Made by a program: the position numbers and the translations under genes. A stretch of 64,000 nt of DNA from Chitinophaga filiformis (lineage in GTDB: Bacteria; Bacteroidota; Bacteroidia; Chitinophagales; Chitinophagaceae). This document shows positions 44,107 to 52,344 of this stretch, one piece after another (positions within the stretch are counted from its first letter, which is position 1; each line of letters begins with the position of its first letter). The notes beneath the pieces were generated by a model. It searched no databases, had not been told where the DNA came from, and was given only the letters and a program-made list of their open reading frames with translations. Location: the NCBI RefSeq assembly GCF_023100805.1, contig NZ_CP095855.1:7667001-7731000 (forward strand), in the 5' to 3' direction.

Positions 44107-44742
44107 TCAGAACAGACCATATAACTGAGAGTCTATTTTTGATATGATCTCACCCAGATCTTCTTCGCTTTCCGGGAATTTATTCTTGTCGATATCTATG
44201 ATCAGCAGCGGTCCTTCCGAATATTTTTCTATCCAGTTGTTATAATATTCGTTCAGTCTTTTCAGGTAATCCAGGCGGATATTTTCTTCATATTCCCTTC
44301 CTCTTTTCTGGATCTGTGCTACCAGTGTAGGCACAGATGCACGCAGATAGATGAGCAGGTCCGGCGGTTTTACCATGGACTTCAGCGTTTCGAAGAAGTT
44401 GAAATAATTATCGAAATCGCGCTTGGTCATCAGTCCCATTTCATACAGGTTGGGCGCAAAGATGTGCGCATCTTCGTAGATGGTACGGTCCTGGATCACG
44501 ATCTCATTTCCATTCTGGATATCGAGTAGCTGTTTCAGACGCCCGTGCAGGAAGTATACCTGCAGGTTGAACGACCAGCGTGGCATATCTTCATAAAAAT
44601 CATTGAGGTAAGGATTATGCTCAACATCTTCGAACTGGGGCACCCATTTATAGTGTTTTGACAGCAGCTCAGTCAGTGTGGTTTTTCCGGCGCCAATGTT
44701 TCCGGCTATAGCTATGTGTTTGATCTTGCTTTGTTTTGCCAT
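44107..44742 (-). CDS. Deoxynucleoside kinase
   Basis: A 211-residue P-loop kinase of the dNK/deoxyguanosine-deoxyadenosine kinase family, phosphorylating salvaged deoxynucleosides. The P-loop GNIGAGKT is at residues 14-21. QDRTIYEDAHIFA corresponds to the family's (E/D)RS substrate motif, and the lid region is rich in Arg (QKRGREYEENIRLDYL). The upstream in-frame start at 44763 adds seven residues not seen in the family, so MAKQSKIKHI at 44742 is chosen. Which base it prefers is not clear. A perfect terminator follows. Confidence 0.9.
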   Translation of the reverse strand: MAKQSKIKHIAIAGNIGAGKTTLTELLSKHYKWVPQFEDVEHNPYLNDFYEDMPRWSFNLQVYFLHGRLKQLLDIQNGNEIVIQDRTIYEDAHIFAPNLYEMGLMTKRDFDNYFNFFETLKSMVKPPDLLIYLRASVPTLVAQIQKRGREYEENIRLDYLKRLNEYYNNWIEKYSEGPLLIIDIDKNKFPESEEDLGEIISKIDSQLYGLF

Positions 44743-44885
44743 GATAATATCAGGGGTCACCAATCATTCAATTGCAGCCGGCTGGTGGCAGCAAGTAATT
44801 AGTAGACAACCTAAAATTTACAAATTATTTGGTTATCAATCGAAAAAACTTGCTACCACTTGCCATGCGGCATTATAACGAGTGA

Positions 44886-45890
44886 TTAATAGTAGTGAAT
44901 TCCAATGAGTTTCCTCGCTTGTTGCAAAGTTTGTGCCGCACTTTCCCTGGCTTTTTCCGCGCCTTCTTTCATGATACGGTTCAGGTAAGTCGGATCGTTC
45001 TGTAAAGCGAATGCTTTCTCCCTGATGGGGGCGATAAAATTCACCATGTCATCTCCCAATTGCTTTTTCATATCTCCGTAACGGATAGTCTGATTATCGT
45101 AGGTATCGCGGAAATGCTTGATCACATCCGGGGTGCTTACCTGTTCCATCAGCAGGAAGAGGTTTTCTATTGTTTCCGGCATGGGCGATCCTGGTCCTCC
45201 GGTTCCGCTGTCAGTCTTCGCTTTTTTCATTTTTTCCCGGATCAGTTCATCTGAGTCTGAAAGGTACAGCGTAGCCATCTGGTTTTCGCTCTTACTCATT
45301 TTACCCTTGCCATCCAAACTCGGTATCTTAACAAGGTTATCTCCAAAGTTGAATGCTACAGGTTCAGGGAACAGCTCACCATAACGGTTGTTGAAACGCT
45401 GTGCATAATTGCGTGCCATTTCCAGGTGCTGTTCCTGATCTTTACCTACCGGTACTTTCACAGCACGATGAATGAGTATATCTGCACTCATCAGTACAGG
45501 ATAAGTCAGCAGCCCTGCGTTCACATTTTCCGGCTGCAGGCGCACTTTATCTTTAAAGGTGGGTACTTTTTCAAGTTCCCCCTTATAAGCCATCATATTG
45601 AGTAACAGATACAGTTCTGCGATCTCGGGAACGTCGCTCTGTACGTACAGGGCCACCTTTTCAGGGTCCAGGCCGGACGCAATATTTTCTGCCAGCACGC
45701 GGAAAACATTGGCGCGCAGGTCTTTAGGATCAGGATGGGTGGTAAGGGAATGCCAGTCAGCTACAAAAAAATAACAGTTGAATGTTTCCTGCATCCTGAT
45801 GTAGTTGCGGATAGCGCCAAAATAATTGCCTAAGTGTAAATACCCGGTGGAGCGGATACCGCTCACCACTATTTCTTTTGATGTAGCCAT
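44886..45890 (-). CDS. trpS: Tryptophanyl-tRNA synthetase
   Basis: A 334-residue class I aminoacyl-tRNA synthetase charging tRNA-Trp. The HIGH-like motif reads HLGN (residues 19-22) in GYLHLGNYFGAIRN, and the KMSKS motif is intact in GKGKMSKSENQM. VGKDQEQHLEMARN is typical of bacterial TrpRS. Length is normal. An in-frame extension to 45920 exists, but MATSKEIVVSG at 45890 is the usual start. It is divergent from gatC. Confidence 0.96.
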   Translation of the reverse strand: MATSKEIVVSGIRSTGYLHLGNYFGAIRNYIRMQETFNCYFFVADWHSLTTHPDPKDLRANVFRVLAENIASGLDPEKVALYVQSDVPEIAELYLLLNMMAYKGELEKVPTFKDKVRLQPENVNAGLLTYPVLMSADILIHRAVKVPVGKDQEQHLEMARNYAQRFNNRYGELFPEPVAFNFGDNLVKIPSLDGKGKMSKSENQMATLYLSDSDELIREKMKKAKTDSGTGGPGSPMPETIENLFLLMEQVSTPDVIKHFRDTYDNQTIRYGDMKKQLGDDMVNFIAPIREKAFALQNDPTYLNRIMKEGAEKARESAAQTLQQARKLIGIHYY

Positions 45891-45998
45891 AATGGGGTGC
45901 AAAATAAGGAATTTGCCCATTATGGACTATCGACTATTTAAGGTAACTTTAACGCGGACCATGTCCAATATTTATTATTTTTTCATTTAATTTGATTT

Positions 45999-46289
45999 AT
46001 GGAAGTGAATGAGATGCTGGTACAGCAACTGGCAGACCTGGCAAGGCTCGAATTCAGCGAACAGGAGAAAAAAGAGATCCAGGGAGATCTTCAGCGGATG
46101 ATCACCTTTGTGGAGAAACTGAATGAGCTGGACACAACTCACGTAAAACCATTATTACATCTGACGGCGGACAGAAACGTGCTGAGAGAAGATACTGTAG
46201 TCCCTTCCATAACCCGGGAAGAAGCTTTAAAGAATGCCCCCGCTGCCAACGAGCAATATTTCAAAGTGCCGAAAGTTATCAAGAAATAG
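45999..46289 (+). CDS. gatC: Asp/Glu-tRNA amidotransferase subunit C
   Basis: A 96-residue GatC, the small subunit that stabilises GatA in the GatCAB complex; the complex converts Glu-tRNA(Gln), and in many bacteria Asp-tRNA(Asn), to the correct amide. The family signature LADLARLEFSEQEKKEIQGDLQRM is covered by residues 11-34, and the C-terminal FKVPKVI is typical. gatA and gatB are not nearby, which is common. It precedes an ABC ATPase gene by 25 bp, probably sharing a transcript without shared function. Confidence 0.93.
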   Translation: MEVNEMLVQQLADLARLEFSEQEKKEIQGDLQRMITFVEKLNELDTTHVKPLLHLTADRNVLREDTVVPSITREEALKNAPAANEQYFKVPKVIKK

Positions 46290-46314
46290 ATCAACCTTGT
46301 AATGCTATAAATCT

Positions 46315-47040
46315 ATGCGCCCAAATTCCGTCATCCATTTGGAACATATCCGTAAAAGCTACTTCATTGGCAAAAATGAACTACCCGTACTGAAAGGTAT
46401 TGACCTGGACATTTTTAAAAATGAGTACGTAGCGCTGATGGGCCCTTCAGGCTCCGGCAAATCCACGCTCATGAACATGCTGGGCTGCCTTGATACGCCT
46501 ACCAGCGGCAGGTATATACTGAGTGGTCATGACGTAAGCAAAATGGAAGATGATGCCCTGGCAAGGGTACGCAACAAGGAGATCGGGTTCGTATTCCAGC
46601 AGTTCAACCTGATGCCACGTCTCAGCGCACTGGAAAACGTGGCCGTTCCACTGATCTATGCCGGTATCTCCAAAAAGGAACGGGAAGACAAAGCCCGGTT
46701 CATGCTGGAAAGGGTAGGTCTTGGACAGCGTTACAAACATAAACCCAATGAACTTTCCGGTGGTCAGTGTCAGCGTGTGGCCATTGCCCGCGCCCTGGTC
46801 AATGATCCGTCCCTGATACTGGCAGATGAACCTACCGGTAACCTGGATACCAAGACCTCTATTGAGATCATGGAAATATTCGGAAAAATACATGCTTCCG
46901 GCAATACGGTGGTGCTTGTAACCCATGAGGAGGATATAGCAGCCCATGCCCGCCGCGTAGTGCGCCTTCGTGACGGCCTGATAGAGTCTGACAGGAAGAA
47001 TGAGGAAGTACTCGAAGACACCGTAAAATCCAATCAGTAA
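46315..47040 (+). CDS. ABC transporter ATPase, MacB/LolD type
   Basis: A 241-residue ATPase. Walker [10 protein letters not shown] (about residues 43-51), Q-loop [10 protein letters not shown], signature LSGGQ with [10 protein letters not shown], Walker [13 protein letters not shown] and switch His in VTHEED. The sequence is of the MacB-like ATPase class that works with FtsX/MacB-type permeases in export or lipoprotein release, but no permease gene is adjacent. A charged C-terminal tail (residues 220-241) is extra. It is 11 bp before the adenosyltransferase gene; these may share an operon. Confidence 0.93.
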   Translation: MRPNSVIHLEHIRKSYFIGKNELPVLKGIDLDIFKNEYVALMGPSGSGKSTLMNMLGCLDTPTSGRYILSGHDVSKMEDDALARVRNKEIGFVFQQFNLMPRLSALENVAVPLIYAGISKKEREDKARFMLERVGLGQRYKHKPNELSGGQCQRVAIARALVNDPSLILADEPTGNLDTKTSIEIMEIFGKIHASGNTVVLVTHEEDIAAHARRVVRLRDGLIESDRKNEEVLEDTVKSNQ

Positions 47041-47051
47041 ACCGTTCACTG

Positions 47052-47615
47052 ATGTCATTTAAGATCTACACCAAAACAGGCGATCAGGGTAAAACAGCCC
47101 TGATCGGAGGTACCAAAGTGCCTAAAAGTGACCTTCGCATAGACGCCTACGGTACAGTAGACGAGCTCAATTCCTACATTGGCCTGGTAAGCGACCACCT
47201 GTCTGCCTATGACGATACGGTGACCCTGCTGCGGGAGATCCAGGACCGTCTTTTTACGATCGGCTCTTCCCTGGCCTGCGATCCAGAGAAGGATACCAAA
47301 ATGCGTATTCCCGACCTCCATGCGGCCGATATTACATTGCTGGAAAATAATATAGATAAGATGAATGAAGTGTTGCCGGAAATGAAGTCATTCATTATTC
47401 CCGGTGGCCATGTAACAGTATCTACCTGCCATATTGCGCGCTGTGTATGCCGCAGGGCGGAGCGCCTCTGTGTGGGACTGCAGGAGCAGCAGCAGTTCAT
47501 TGAACCGCTGGTGCTGCAATATCTGAACCGGCTGAGCGATTATCTGTTTGTACTGGCCCGCTGGGCAGGGCACCAGTTACAGGTGGCGGAAATACCCTGG
47601 AAGGCAAGGATGTAA
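47052..47615 (+). CDS. Cob(I)alamin adenosyltransferase, PduO type
   Basis: A 187-residue enzyme transferring adenosine from ATP to cob(I)alamin to form adenosylcobalamin. N-terminal KIYTKTGDQGKTALIGG (ATP-binding), DELNSYIGL in the first helix pair, and the C-terminal CRRAER and LNRLSDYLFVLAR motifs are diagnostic of the PduO trimer family. Cytosolic. No cobalamin riboswitch or other B12 gene is visible nearby. Confidence 0.94.
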   Translation: MSFKIYTKTGDQGKTALIGGTKVPKSDLRIDAYGTVDELNSYIGLVSDHLSAYDDTVTLLREIQDRLFTIGSSLACDPEKDTKMRIPDLHAADITLLENNIDKMNEVLPEMKSFIIPGGHVTVSTCHIARCVCRRAERLCVGLQEQQQFIEPLVLQYLNRLSDYLFVLARWAGHQLQVAEIPWKARM

Positions 47616-47685
47616 AGTACGTTTTATCCGTGCCTTAACCAGCCTTTGACCAGCCGTTACCCAGCCTTTGTCCCGGACTTGAAGG

Positions 47686-48348
47686 CTATGACTGCTCCCC
47701 TACTATTCCCCCGTCTTTCATTACCAATTGCCTGTCGCTCATCGGAGCAAGCTCTTCGTTGTGGGTAACAATGATAAAGGTCTGCTGGAACTTATCCCGC
47801 AATTCAATGAACAGCTGATGCAGTTCCCGGGCATTTTTAGAGTCCAGGTTGCCCGTAGGTTCGTCGGCCATGACAATATCCGGCTGGTTGATCAGGGCCC
47901 TGGCTACCGCCACGCGCTGCTGCTCCCCTCCCGATAACTGGTTGGGCTTGTGTTCCAGCCTGTCTGACAGGCCCAGGGTCTCCAGCAGGAAGGCTGCCCT
48001 TTCTTTTACCGCCGCTTTGCGGGTACCCGCAATATACCCGGGGATACAGACGTTTTCTAAAGCAGTAAACTCCGGTAAAAGGTGGTGAAACTGAAAGATG
48101 AAACCCATATGTTTGTTCCTGAAATCAGCCAATGCGTTCCCTTTCAGCAGTCCCAGGTTAGTGTTATTCAGCCAGATTTCGCCGGAACTGGGGGTATCCA
48201 GCGTTCCGAGTATATGCAAAAGCGTACTTTTGCCAGCACCGGAAGACCCTACGATAGTAACGATCTCCCCTTTGGATACAGATATGCTTACACCTTTCAG
48301 GACGTGTAAGTTGGAATAATTTTTGGTAAGATTGCGTGCGGTTAGCAT
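47686..48348 (-). CDS. lolD: Lipoprotein-releasing ABC ATPase
   Basis: A 220-residue ATPase. Walker A GSSGAGKST, signature LSGGEQQRVAVARAL, Walker [12 protein letters not shown] and His in VTHNEE. FIFQFHHLLPEFTALENV is the characteristic LolD sequence, so it probably powers release of outer-membrane lipoproteins from the inner membrane with LolC/E-type permeases encoded elsewhere. A TTG two codons upstream (48354) extends the frame, but ATG at 48348 (MLTARNLTKNY) is the likely start. It is convergent with the adenosyltransferase gene. Confidence 0.92.
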   Translation of the reverse strand: MLTARNLTKNYSNLHVLKGVSISVSKGEIVTIVGSSGAGKSTLLHILGTLDTPSSGEIWLNNTNLGLLKGNALADFRNKHMGFIFQFHHLLPEFTALENVCIPGYIAGTRKAAVKERAAFLLETLGLSDRLEHKPNQLSGGEQQRVAVARALINQPDIVMADEPTGNLDSKNARELHQLFIELRDKFQQTFIIVTHNEELAPMSDRQLVMKDGGIVGEQS

Positions 48349-48386
48349 ACTCAAAGAAAAGTAATTAACCTTTAAAATAGTAATAG

Positions 48387-48416
48387 TTGTTTATTTCAAA
48401 TTAAATAATACTTTTG
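48387..48416 (+). promoter_or_regulatory. Promoter of the DUF2795 gene
   Basis: TTG at 48387-48389, exactly 19 bp, then TACTTTTG at 48409-48416, a full match to the Bacteroidota primary-sigma consensus. The predicted leader is about 28 nt. Confidence 0.7.
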
Positions 48417-48447
48417 CGAAAATTCAGAAAGTAAAAATTTCGATAAC

Positions 48448-48669
48448 ATGTACTGGACCTTAGAATTAGCTTCATACCTGGAGGATGCTCCATGGCCAGC
48501 TACGAAAGACGAATTAATAGATTACGCCATCCGCTCCGGTGCACCGATTGAAGTGATAGAGAACCTGCAGGAACTGGAAGACGAGGGGGAAATTTATGAG
48601 GGAATAGAAGATATTTGGTCTGATTACCCGTCGCAAGACGACTTTTTCTTCAACGAAGATGAGTATTAG
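48448..48669 (+). CDS. DUF2795 small acidic protein
   Basis: A 73-residue, highly acidic protein (YWTLELASYLEDAPWPATKD at the start; tail DDFFFNEDEY). It fits the DUF2795 group, a short helical fold common in Bacteroidota with no assigned function. It has a consensus promoter and its own terminator, and no coupling to neighbours, so it is a real monocistronic small gene rather than a chance frame. Confidence 0.88.
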   Translation: MYWTLELASYLEDAPWPATKDELIDYAIRSGAPIEVIENLQELEDEGEIYEGIEDIWSDYPSQDDFFFNEDEY

Positions 48670-48725
48670 ACGGATTATTTTCCATTATTGTTGCCTCAGC
48701 AATTCGCCTATGCTTAAAAAGTTTA

Positions 48726-48759
48726 GCCGTTCCTTTTCTTAGGAGGAACGGCTTTTTTT
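48726..48759 (+). terminator. Terminator of the DUF2795 gene
   Basis: Stem GCCGTTCCT / AGGAACGGC with a 9-base loop (48726-48752), followed by seven T's. Confidence 0.92.
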
Positions 48760-48960
48760 ATATCCTGATCAGTAATATCATACATGATCAGTAGTAGCAG
48801 CACGGAGTGAACTGGAATTGTATGCCCCGAAAAGATGTCCTTTTCCTCACTACGCATCTGGAACCCAGGTGTGTTTTCATGTAATTAAATTATGTAGGTA
48901 TCATTTGCCGCGGATGATTCATTCAACCTGTGTGAAAAACGGTGTTGGTATGTGTTATGC

Positions 48961-49620
48961 CGGGGCCCCCGGGGTTGTCACCTGCACACGGGGCCCGGGG
49001 TTGTCACCTGCACACGGGCCCCCGGGGTTGTCACCCCGGGCTACAAACACGGGACTCCTGACGGAGTCTATTGTCGTTTGTTAATGACGTTTGTTATAAA
49101 TAGATATACGTGGCAACCGTATATGGGCCGGGGTTGTTCCCGCATATGGCGTCCCCGGTTGTCACCTGTACACGGATCCCGGGGTTGTCACCTGCACACG
49201 GGGCCCCGGGGTTGTCACCCCGGGCTACAAACACGGGACTCCTGACGGAGTCTATTGCCGTTTGTTGATGATGTTTGTTATAAATGGATGTACGTGGCAC
49301 CCGTATATGGGCCGGGTTGTTCCCGCATATGGCGTCCCCGGTTGTCACCTGCACACGGGTCCCGGGGTTGTCACCTGCACACGGGTCCCGGGGTTGCCAC
49401 CCCGGGCTACAAACACAGGACTCCTGACGGAGTCTATTGCCGTTTGTTGATGACGTTTGTTATAAATGGATATACACGGCGACCGTATATGGGCCGGGTT
49501 GTTCCCGCATATGGCGTCCCCGGTTGTCACCTGCACACGGGTCCCGTGGTTGTCACCCCGGGCTATAAACACCGGGACTCCTGACGGCGTCTATTGCCGT
49601 TTTGTTGATGACGTTTGGCG
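48961..49620. repeat. Nested tandem array of REP-like hairpin elements
   Basis: Four higher-order units whose CTACAAACACG-type core begins at 49041, 49225, 49407 and 49563 (periods 184, 182 and 156 bp). Each core follows a GC hairpin (CCCGGGGT / ACCCCGGG) and precedes ACTCC-TGAC-GGAGT. Inside each unit are shorter repeats of about 26 bp (GGTTGTCACCTGCACACGGG...), two in units 1-3 and one in unit 4, which explains the shorter last period. A GTATATGGGCCGGG...CCCGCATATGG segment joins the units. Frames inside are repeat translation, not genes. A solo relative is at 928-982. The 200 bp before the array holds nothing recognisable. Confidence 0.9.
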
Positions 49621-49650
49621 CAACCACATCGGTCAGGACCGGATTATAAA

Positions 49651-49688
49651 TAAAGAAGCCGTGAAAAGGAGTATTCCTCTTCACGGCT
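49651..49688 (-). terminator. Terminator of fabI
   Basis: Stem AGCCGTGAA / TTCACGGCT (49657-49688), followed on the minus strand by TCTTTATTTATAA. It lies 24 bp beyond the fabI stop and marks the end of the repeat array. Confidence 0.85.
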
Positions 49689-49712
49689 CTTCAATTATGT
49701 TATACGACTTGA

Positions 49713-50525
49713 TTATTTTTCCATCTGCTCAATTACCTCTGCGGATACACCGGTAAATGAGAAACCACCATCATGGAACAGGTTCTGCATAGTTACCATT
49801 TTGGTCAGGTCAGAGAACATTGCGATACAATAGTCAGCACACTGTTGTGCGGTAGCGTTACCCAGCGGGCTCATTTTTTCTGCATAGCCAATGAAACCAT
49901 CGAAACCTTTCACACCGCTACCGGCAGTTGTTTTGGTAGGAGACTGGGAGATGGTGTTCACACGTACTTTCTTCTTGAAACCATAGTGGTAACCGAAGCT
50001 GCGTGCTACTGACTCCAGCATGGATTTGGCATCTGCCATTTCGCTGTAGTCAGGGAACACTCTCTGGGCAGCGATGTAAGTCAGCGCTACTACAGAAGCC
50101 CATTCATTCAAAGCATCCAGCTGGTATGCAGTCTGCAGTACACGGTGCAGGGACATAGCAGAAATGTCGAATGTTTTGTGAGAGAAATCGTAATCCAGGT
50201 CGGTATAAGATCTGCCTTTACGCATATTGATACTCATACCCACAGAGTGCAGTACGAAATCTATTTTGCCGCCAAAATGCTCCATGGATTTAGTGAAAAG
50301 GTTTTTCAGATCATCCATATTGGTAACATCAGCGGGTATAACAGGAGCCTTACACAATTCAGCCAGTTTGTTGATCTCTCCCATACGTAATGCTATAGGA
50401 GCATTGGTCAGCACAATTTCGGCGCCTTCTTCCACACAACGTAATGCTGTGCTCCAAGCCATAGACTTCTCGTCCAACGCACCAAATATGATACCTTTTT
50501 TTCCTTTTAATAAGTTATGAGCCAT
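49713..50525 (-). CDS. fabI: Enoyl-ACP reductase (NADH)
   Basis: A 270-residue short-chain dehydrogenase reducing trans-2-enoyl-ACP in the last step of fatty-acid elongation. The FabI catalytic pattern is present: Tyr160-x6-Lys167 in PDYSEMADAK, with the additional Tyr150 in LTYIAAQRVFP. N-terminal GKKGIIFGALDEKSMAW binds NADH. The frame begins three codons earlier at a TTG (50534), but ATG at 50525 (MAHNLLKGKKG) is the expected start. A TATTTTTG -7 element lies at 50555-50548, about 20 nt before the start. It is a potential triclosan target like other FabI proteins. Confidence 0.95.
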   Translation of the reverse strand: MAHNLLKGKKGIIFGALDEKSMAWSTALRCVEEGAEIVLTNAPIALRMGEINKLAELCKAPVIPADVTNMDDLKNLFTKSMEHFGGKIDFVLHSVGMSINMRKGRSYTDLDYDFSHKTFDISAMSLHRVLQTAYQLDALNEWASVVALTYIAAQRVFPDYSEMADAKSMLESVARSFGYHYGFKKKVRVNTISQSPTKTTAGSGVKGFDGFIGYAEKMSPLGNATAQQCADYCIAMFSDLTKMVTMQNLFHDGGFSFTGVSAEVIEQMEK

Positions 50526-50606
50526 TGGGTTCAAAAATTAATTTCGGCAAAAATAGCTGTTATAGTTGAAAAAAAAAGATTAATTGAAAAGCGATCAATT
50601 GATTAG

Positions 50607-52256
50607 CTATTTCACCAGCTCCCTTGCATTTTCCAGCGCCGCTGCCGTAGGCTTCTCCCCGCTCAGCATCTGGGCAATTTTATTGATGCGCTCTTCCCTT
50701 GTCAGCAGCCTCACATTGGTAGTTACCTTACCATCACGGGCGTCCTTGAACACAAAGTAGTGGGCGTCTGCCTTGCCGGCAATCTGCGGCTGGTGGGTGA
50801 TGCAGATGATCTGGTGACCGCGGGCCATATCTTCCATGATAAAACTGACCTGACGGGCCGCTTCCCCGGAGATACCAGTATCAATTTCGTCGAATATCAG
50901 GGTTGGCAGGGCTACTGACCGGGCTACCAGCGATTTGATGCATAACATCAACCTGCTCAGCTCACCACCGGAGGCCACCTTCCTGATTGGCGCGAATTGT
51001 CCGCTTTTATTGGCGTCGAAGAGGAATTCGATAGTGTCCTGTCCGTAAGGGTTCAGCCCTCCCTGTGCAATGGAGGCCTTCAGGCGGGCATTCGGCATAC
51101 CTACCTGTGCCAGCAGGGCGTTCACCTTTTCTTCAAAAGGCCCCGCAGCTGCCACACGTGCAGCCGTGATCGTATCAGCCTGCTGCTGCAGGTCGGCCCG
51201 CAATACTTCCAGTTCAGCTTCCAGGGCTGCCAGCTTTTCATCCATGTTCAGTGCACCTTCCACGCTATTGGTCAGCTTCTCCTGGATCTGTAACAGTTCT
51301 GCCGTTGTCTGCACACCATGCTTTTTCAGCAGTTTATAGCCTGTTGACAGCCTTTCGTTCACCAACTCTATACGGGCACCATCAAACTGCACCTGATCGT
51401 TCATATGGCCTATTTCTGACGAAATATCCTGTAGTTCCACATAGGCCGACTGCAGCCTTTGCGCTACCGCCGGAGCGTCTTTATGGAAAGCTGCCAGGGC
51501 CTGTATGGAAGACTGTATCTGTTTCAGTTGCTGAAGGATGGGTTGTTCATCTTCATTCAGCTGGAAATATACACGGCTCAGCGTGTTACGGATCTCTTCC
51601 GCATGGCTTAATACCTTCAGTTCTGCGTCCAGCTCTTCGATCTCGTTAGATGCGAATGCCGCATCCGACAGCTCATCGAGCAGGAACTTATTATAGTCCA
51701 GCTCCTTATTGGCGCTGTCCCGCTGGTCTTTCAGCTGCTTCAGCTGTCGCTGTACCTGTGAATAGCGCTGGAACTGCTGCTGGTATTGTTGCATTACCGC
51801 AGGCTGGTTTACCAGCGCATCGAGTACTTCGCGCTGGAAATCGGACTTTTCCAGTTCCAGCGTATCAAACTGCTGATGGAGGTCTACCAGGTACTGGCTT
51901 AACTCTGTAAGCTGGTTCAGATTAACAGGTGTATCATTGACAAATGCACGCGACTTCCCGGCAGCACTGATCTCCCTGCGGATGATCAGCTGATCTTCCA
52001 TATCCAGCTCGTACTGCTGAAAGAAAGCCGCCACCTGCGATTTTTTAACTTTAAATGCACCCTCTATCACACACTTTGCTTCTTTGTCAAGCAGCATTCC
52101 AGGGTCAGCACGCTCTCCCAATATTAATGACAATGCACCCAGCACGATCGACTTACCGGCCCCTGTTTCCCCCGTAATTACATTCAGGTTACCGGAGAAA
52201 TCCACCTCCAGGTGGTCAATGATCGCGTAATTCTTGATAGTTAGTTTCTGTAGCAT
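50607..52256 (-). CDS. recN: DNA repair protein RecN
   Basis: A 549-residue SMC-like ATPase for double-strand-break repair. Walker A GETGAGKSIVLGAL is near residue 30, coiled-coil arms occupy the middle (about 150-360), and the signature/Walker B LPTLIFDEIDTGISG and H-loop CITHQPQIAG are near the C-terminus. The frame is open to 52355, but the added 33 residues are hydrophobic and unlike the family; MLQKLTIKNYAIID at 52256 is the conserved start. No LexA-like ACTAA-N5-TTAGT site is visible upstream, so it may be outside that circuit. The TPR gene is 88 bp upstream. Confidence 0.95.
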   Translation of the reverse strand: MLQKLTIKNYAIIDHLEVDFSGNLNVITGETGAGKSIVLGALSLILGERADPGMLLDKEAKCVIEGAFKVKKSQVAAFFQQYELDMEDQLIIRREISAAGKSRAFVNDTPVNLNQLTELSQYLVDLHQQFDTLELEKSDFQREVLDALVNQPAVMQQYQQQFQRYSQVQRQLKQLKDQRDSANKELDYNKFLLDELSDAAFASNEIEELDAELKVLSHAEEIRNTLSRVYFQLNEDEQPILQQLKQIQSSIQALAAFHKDAPAVAQRLQSAYVELQDISSEIGHMNDQVQFDGARIELVNERLSTGYKLLKKHGVQTTAELLQIQEKLTNSVEGALNMDEKLAALEAELEVLRADLQQQADTITAARVAAAGPFEEKVNALLAQVGMPNARLKASIAQGGLNPYGQDTIEFLFDANKSGQFAPIRKVASGGELSRLMLCIKSLVARSVALPTLIFDEIDTGISGEAARQVSFIMEDMARGHQIICITHQPQIAGKADAHYFVFKDARDGKVTTNVRLLTREERINKIAQMLSGEKPTAAALENARELVK

Positions 52257-52344
52257 AAGGAGTATTGGAAATACGAATATATCACATTGGATTATTCCGC
52301 AAATTAATACACATATTACGAACTGTATTTGCGTAGTGACAGGC

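Noticed and set aside
48961-49620. Possible CRISPR array
   Set aside because: The period is about 156-184 bp, the intervals are themselves repeated rather than unique spacers, and no cas genes are present.
48818-49756. Several open frames of 60-110 codons in the repeat array, with products such as VTCTRGPGLSP repeats
   Set aside because: They are translations of the GC-rich REP-like repeats in multiple frames on both strands, with no initiation signals or coding composition.
50526-50534. A TTG start three codons upstream of the fabI ATG
   Set aside because: FabI proteins normally begin close to the LLKGKKG block, and the ATG at 50525 is well placed relative to the -7 element.
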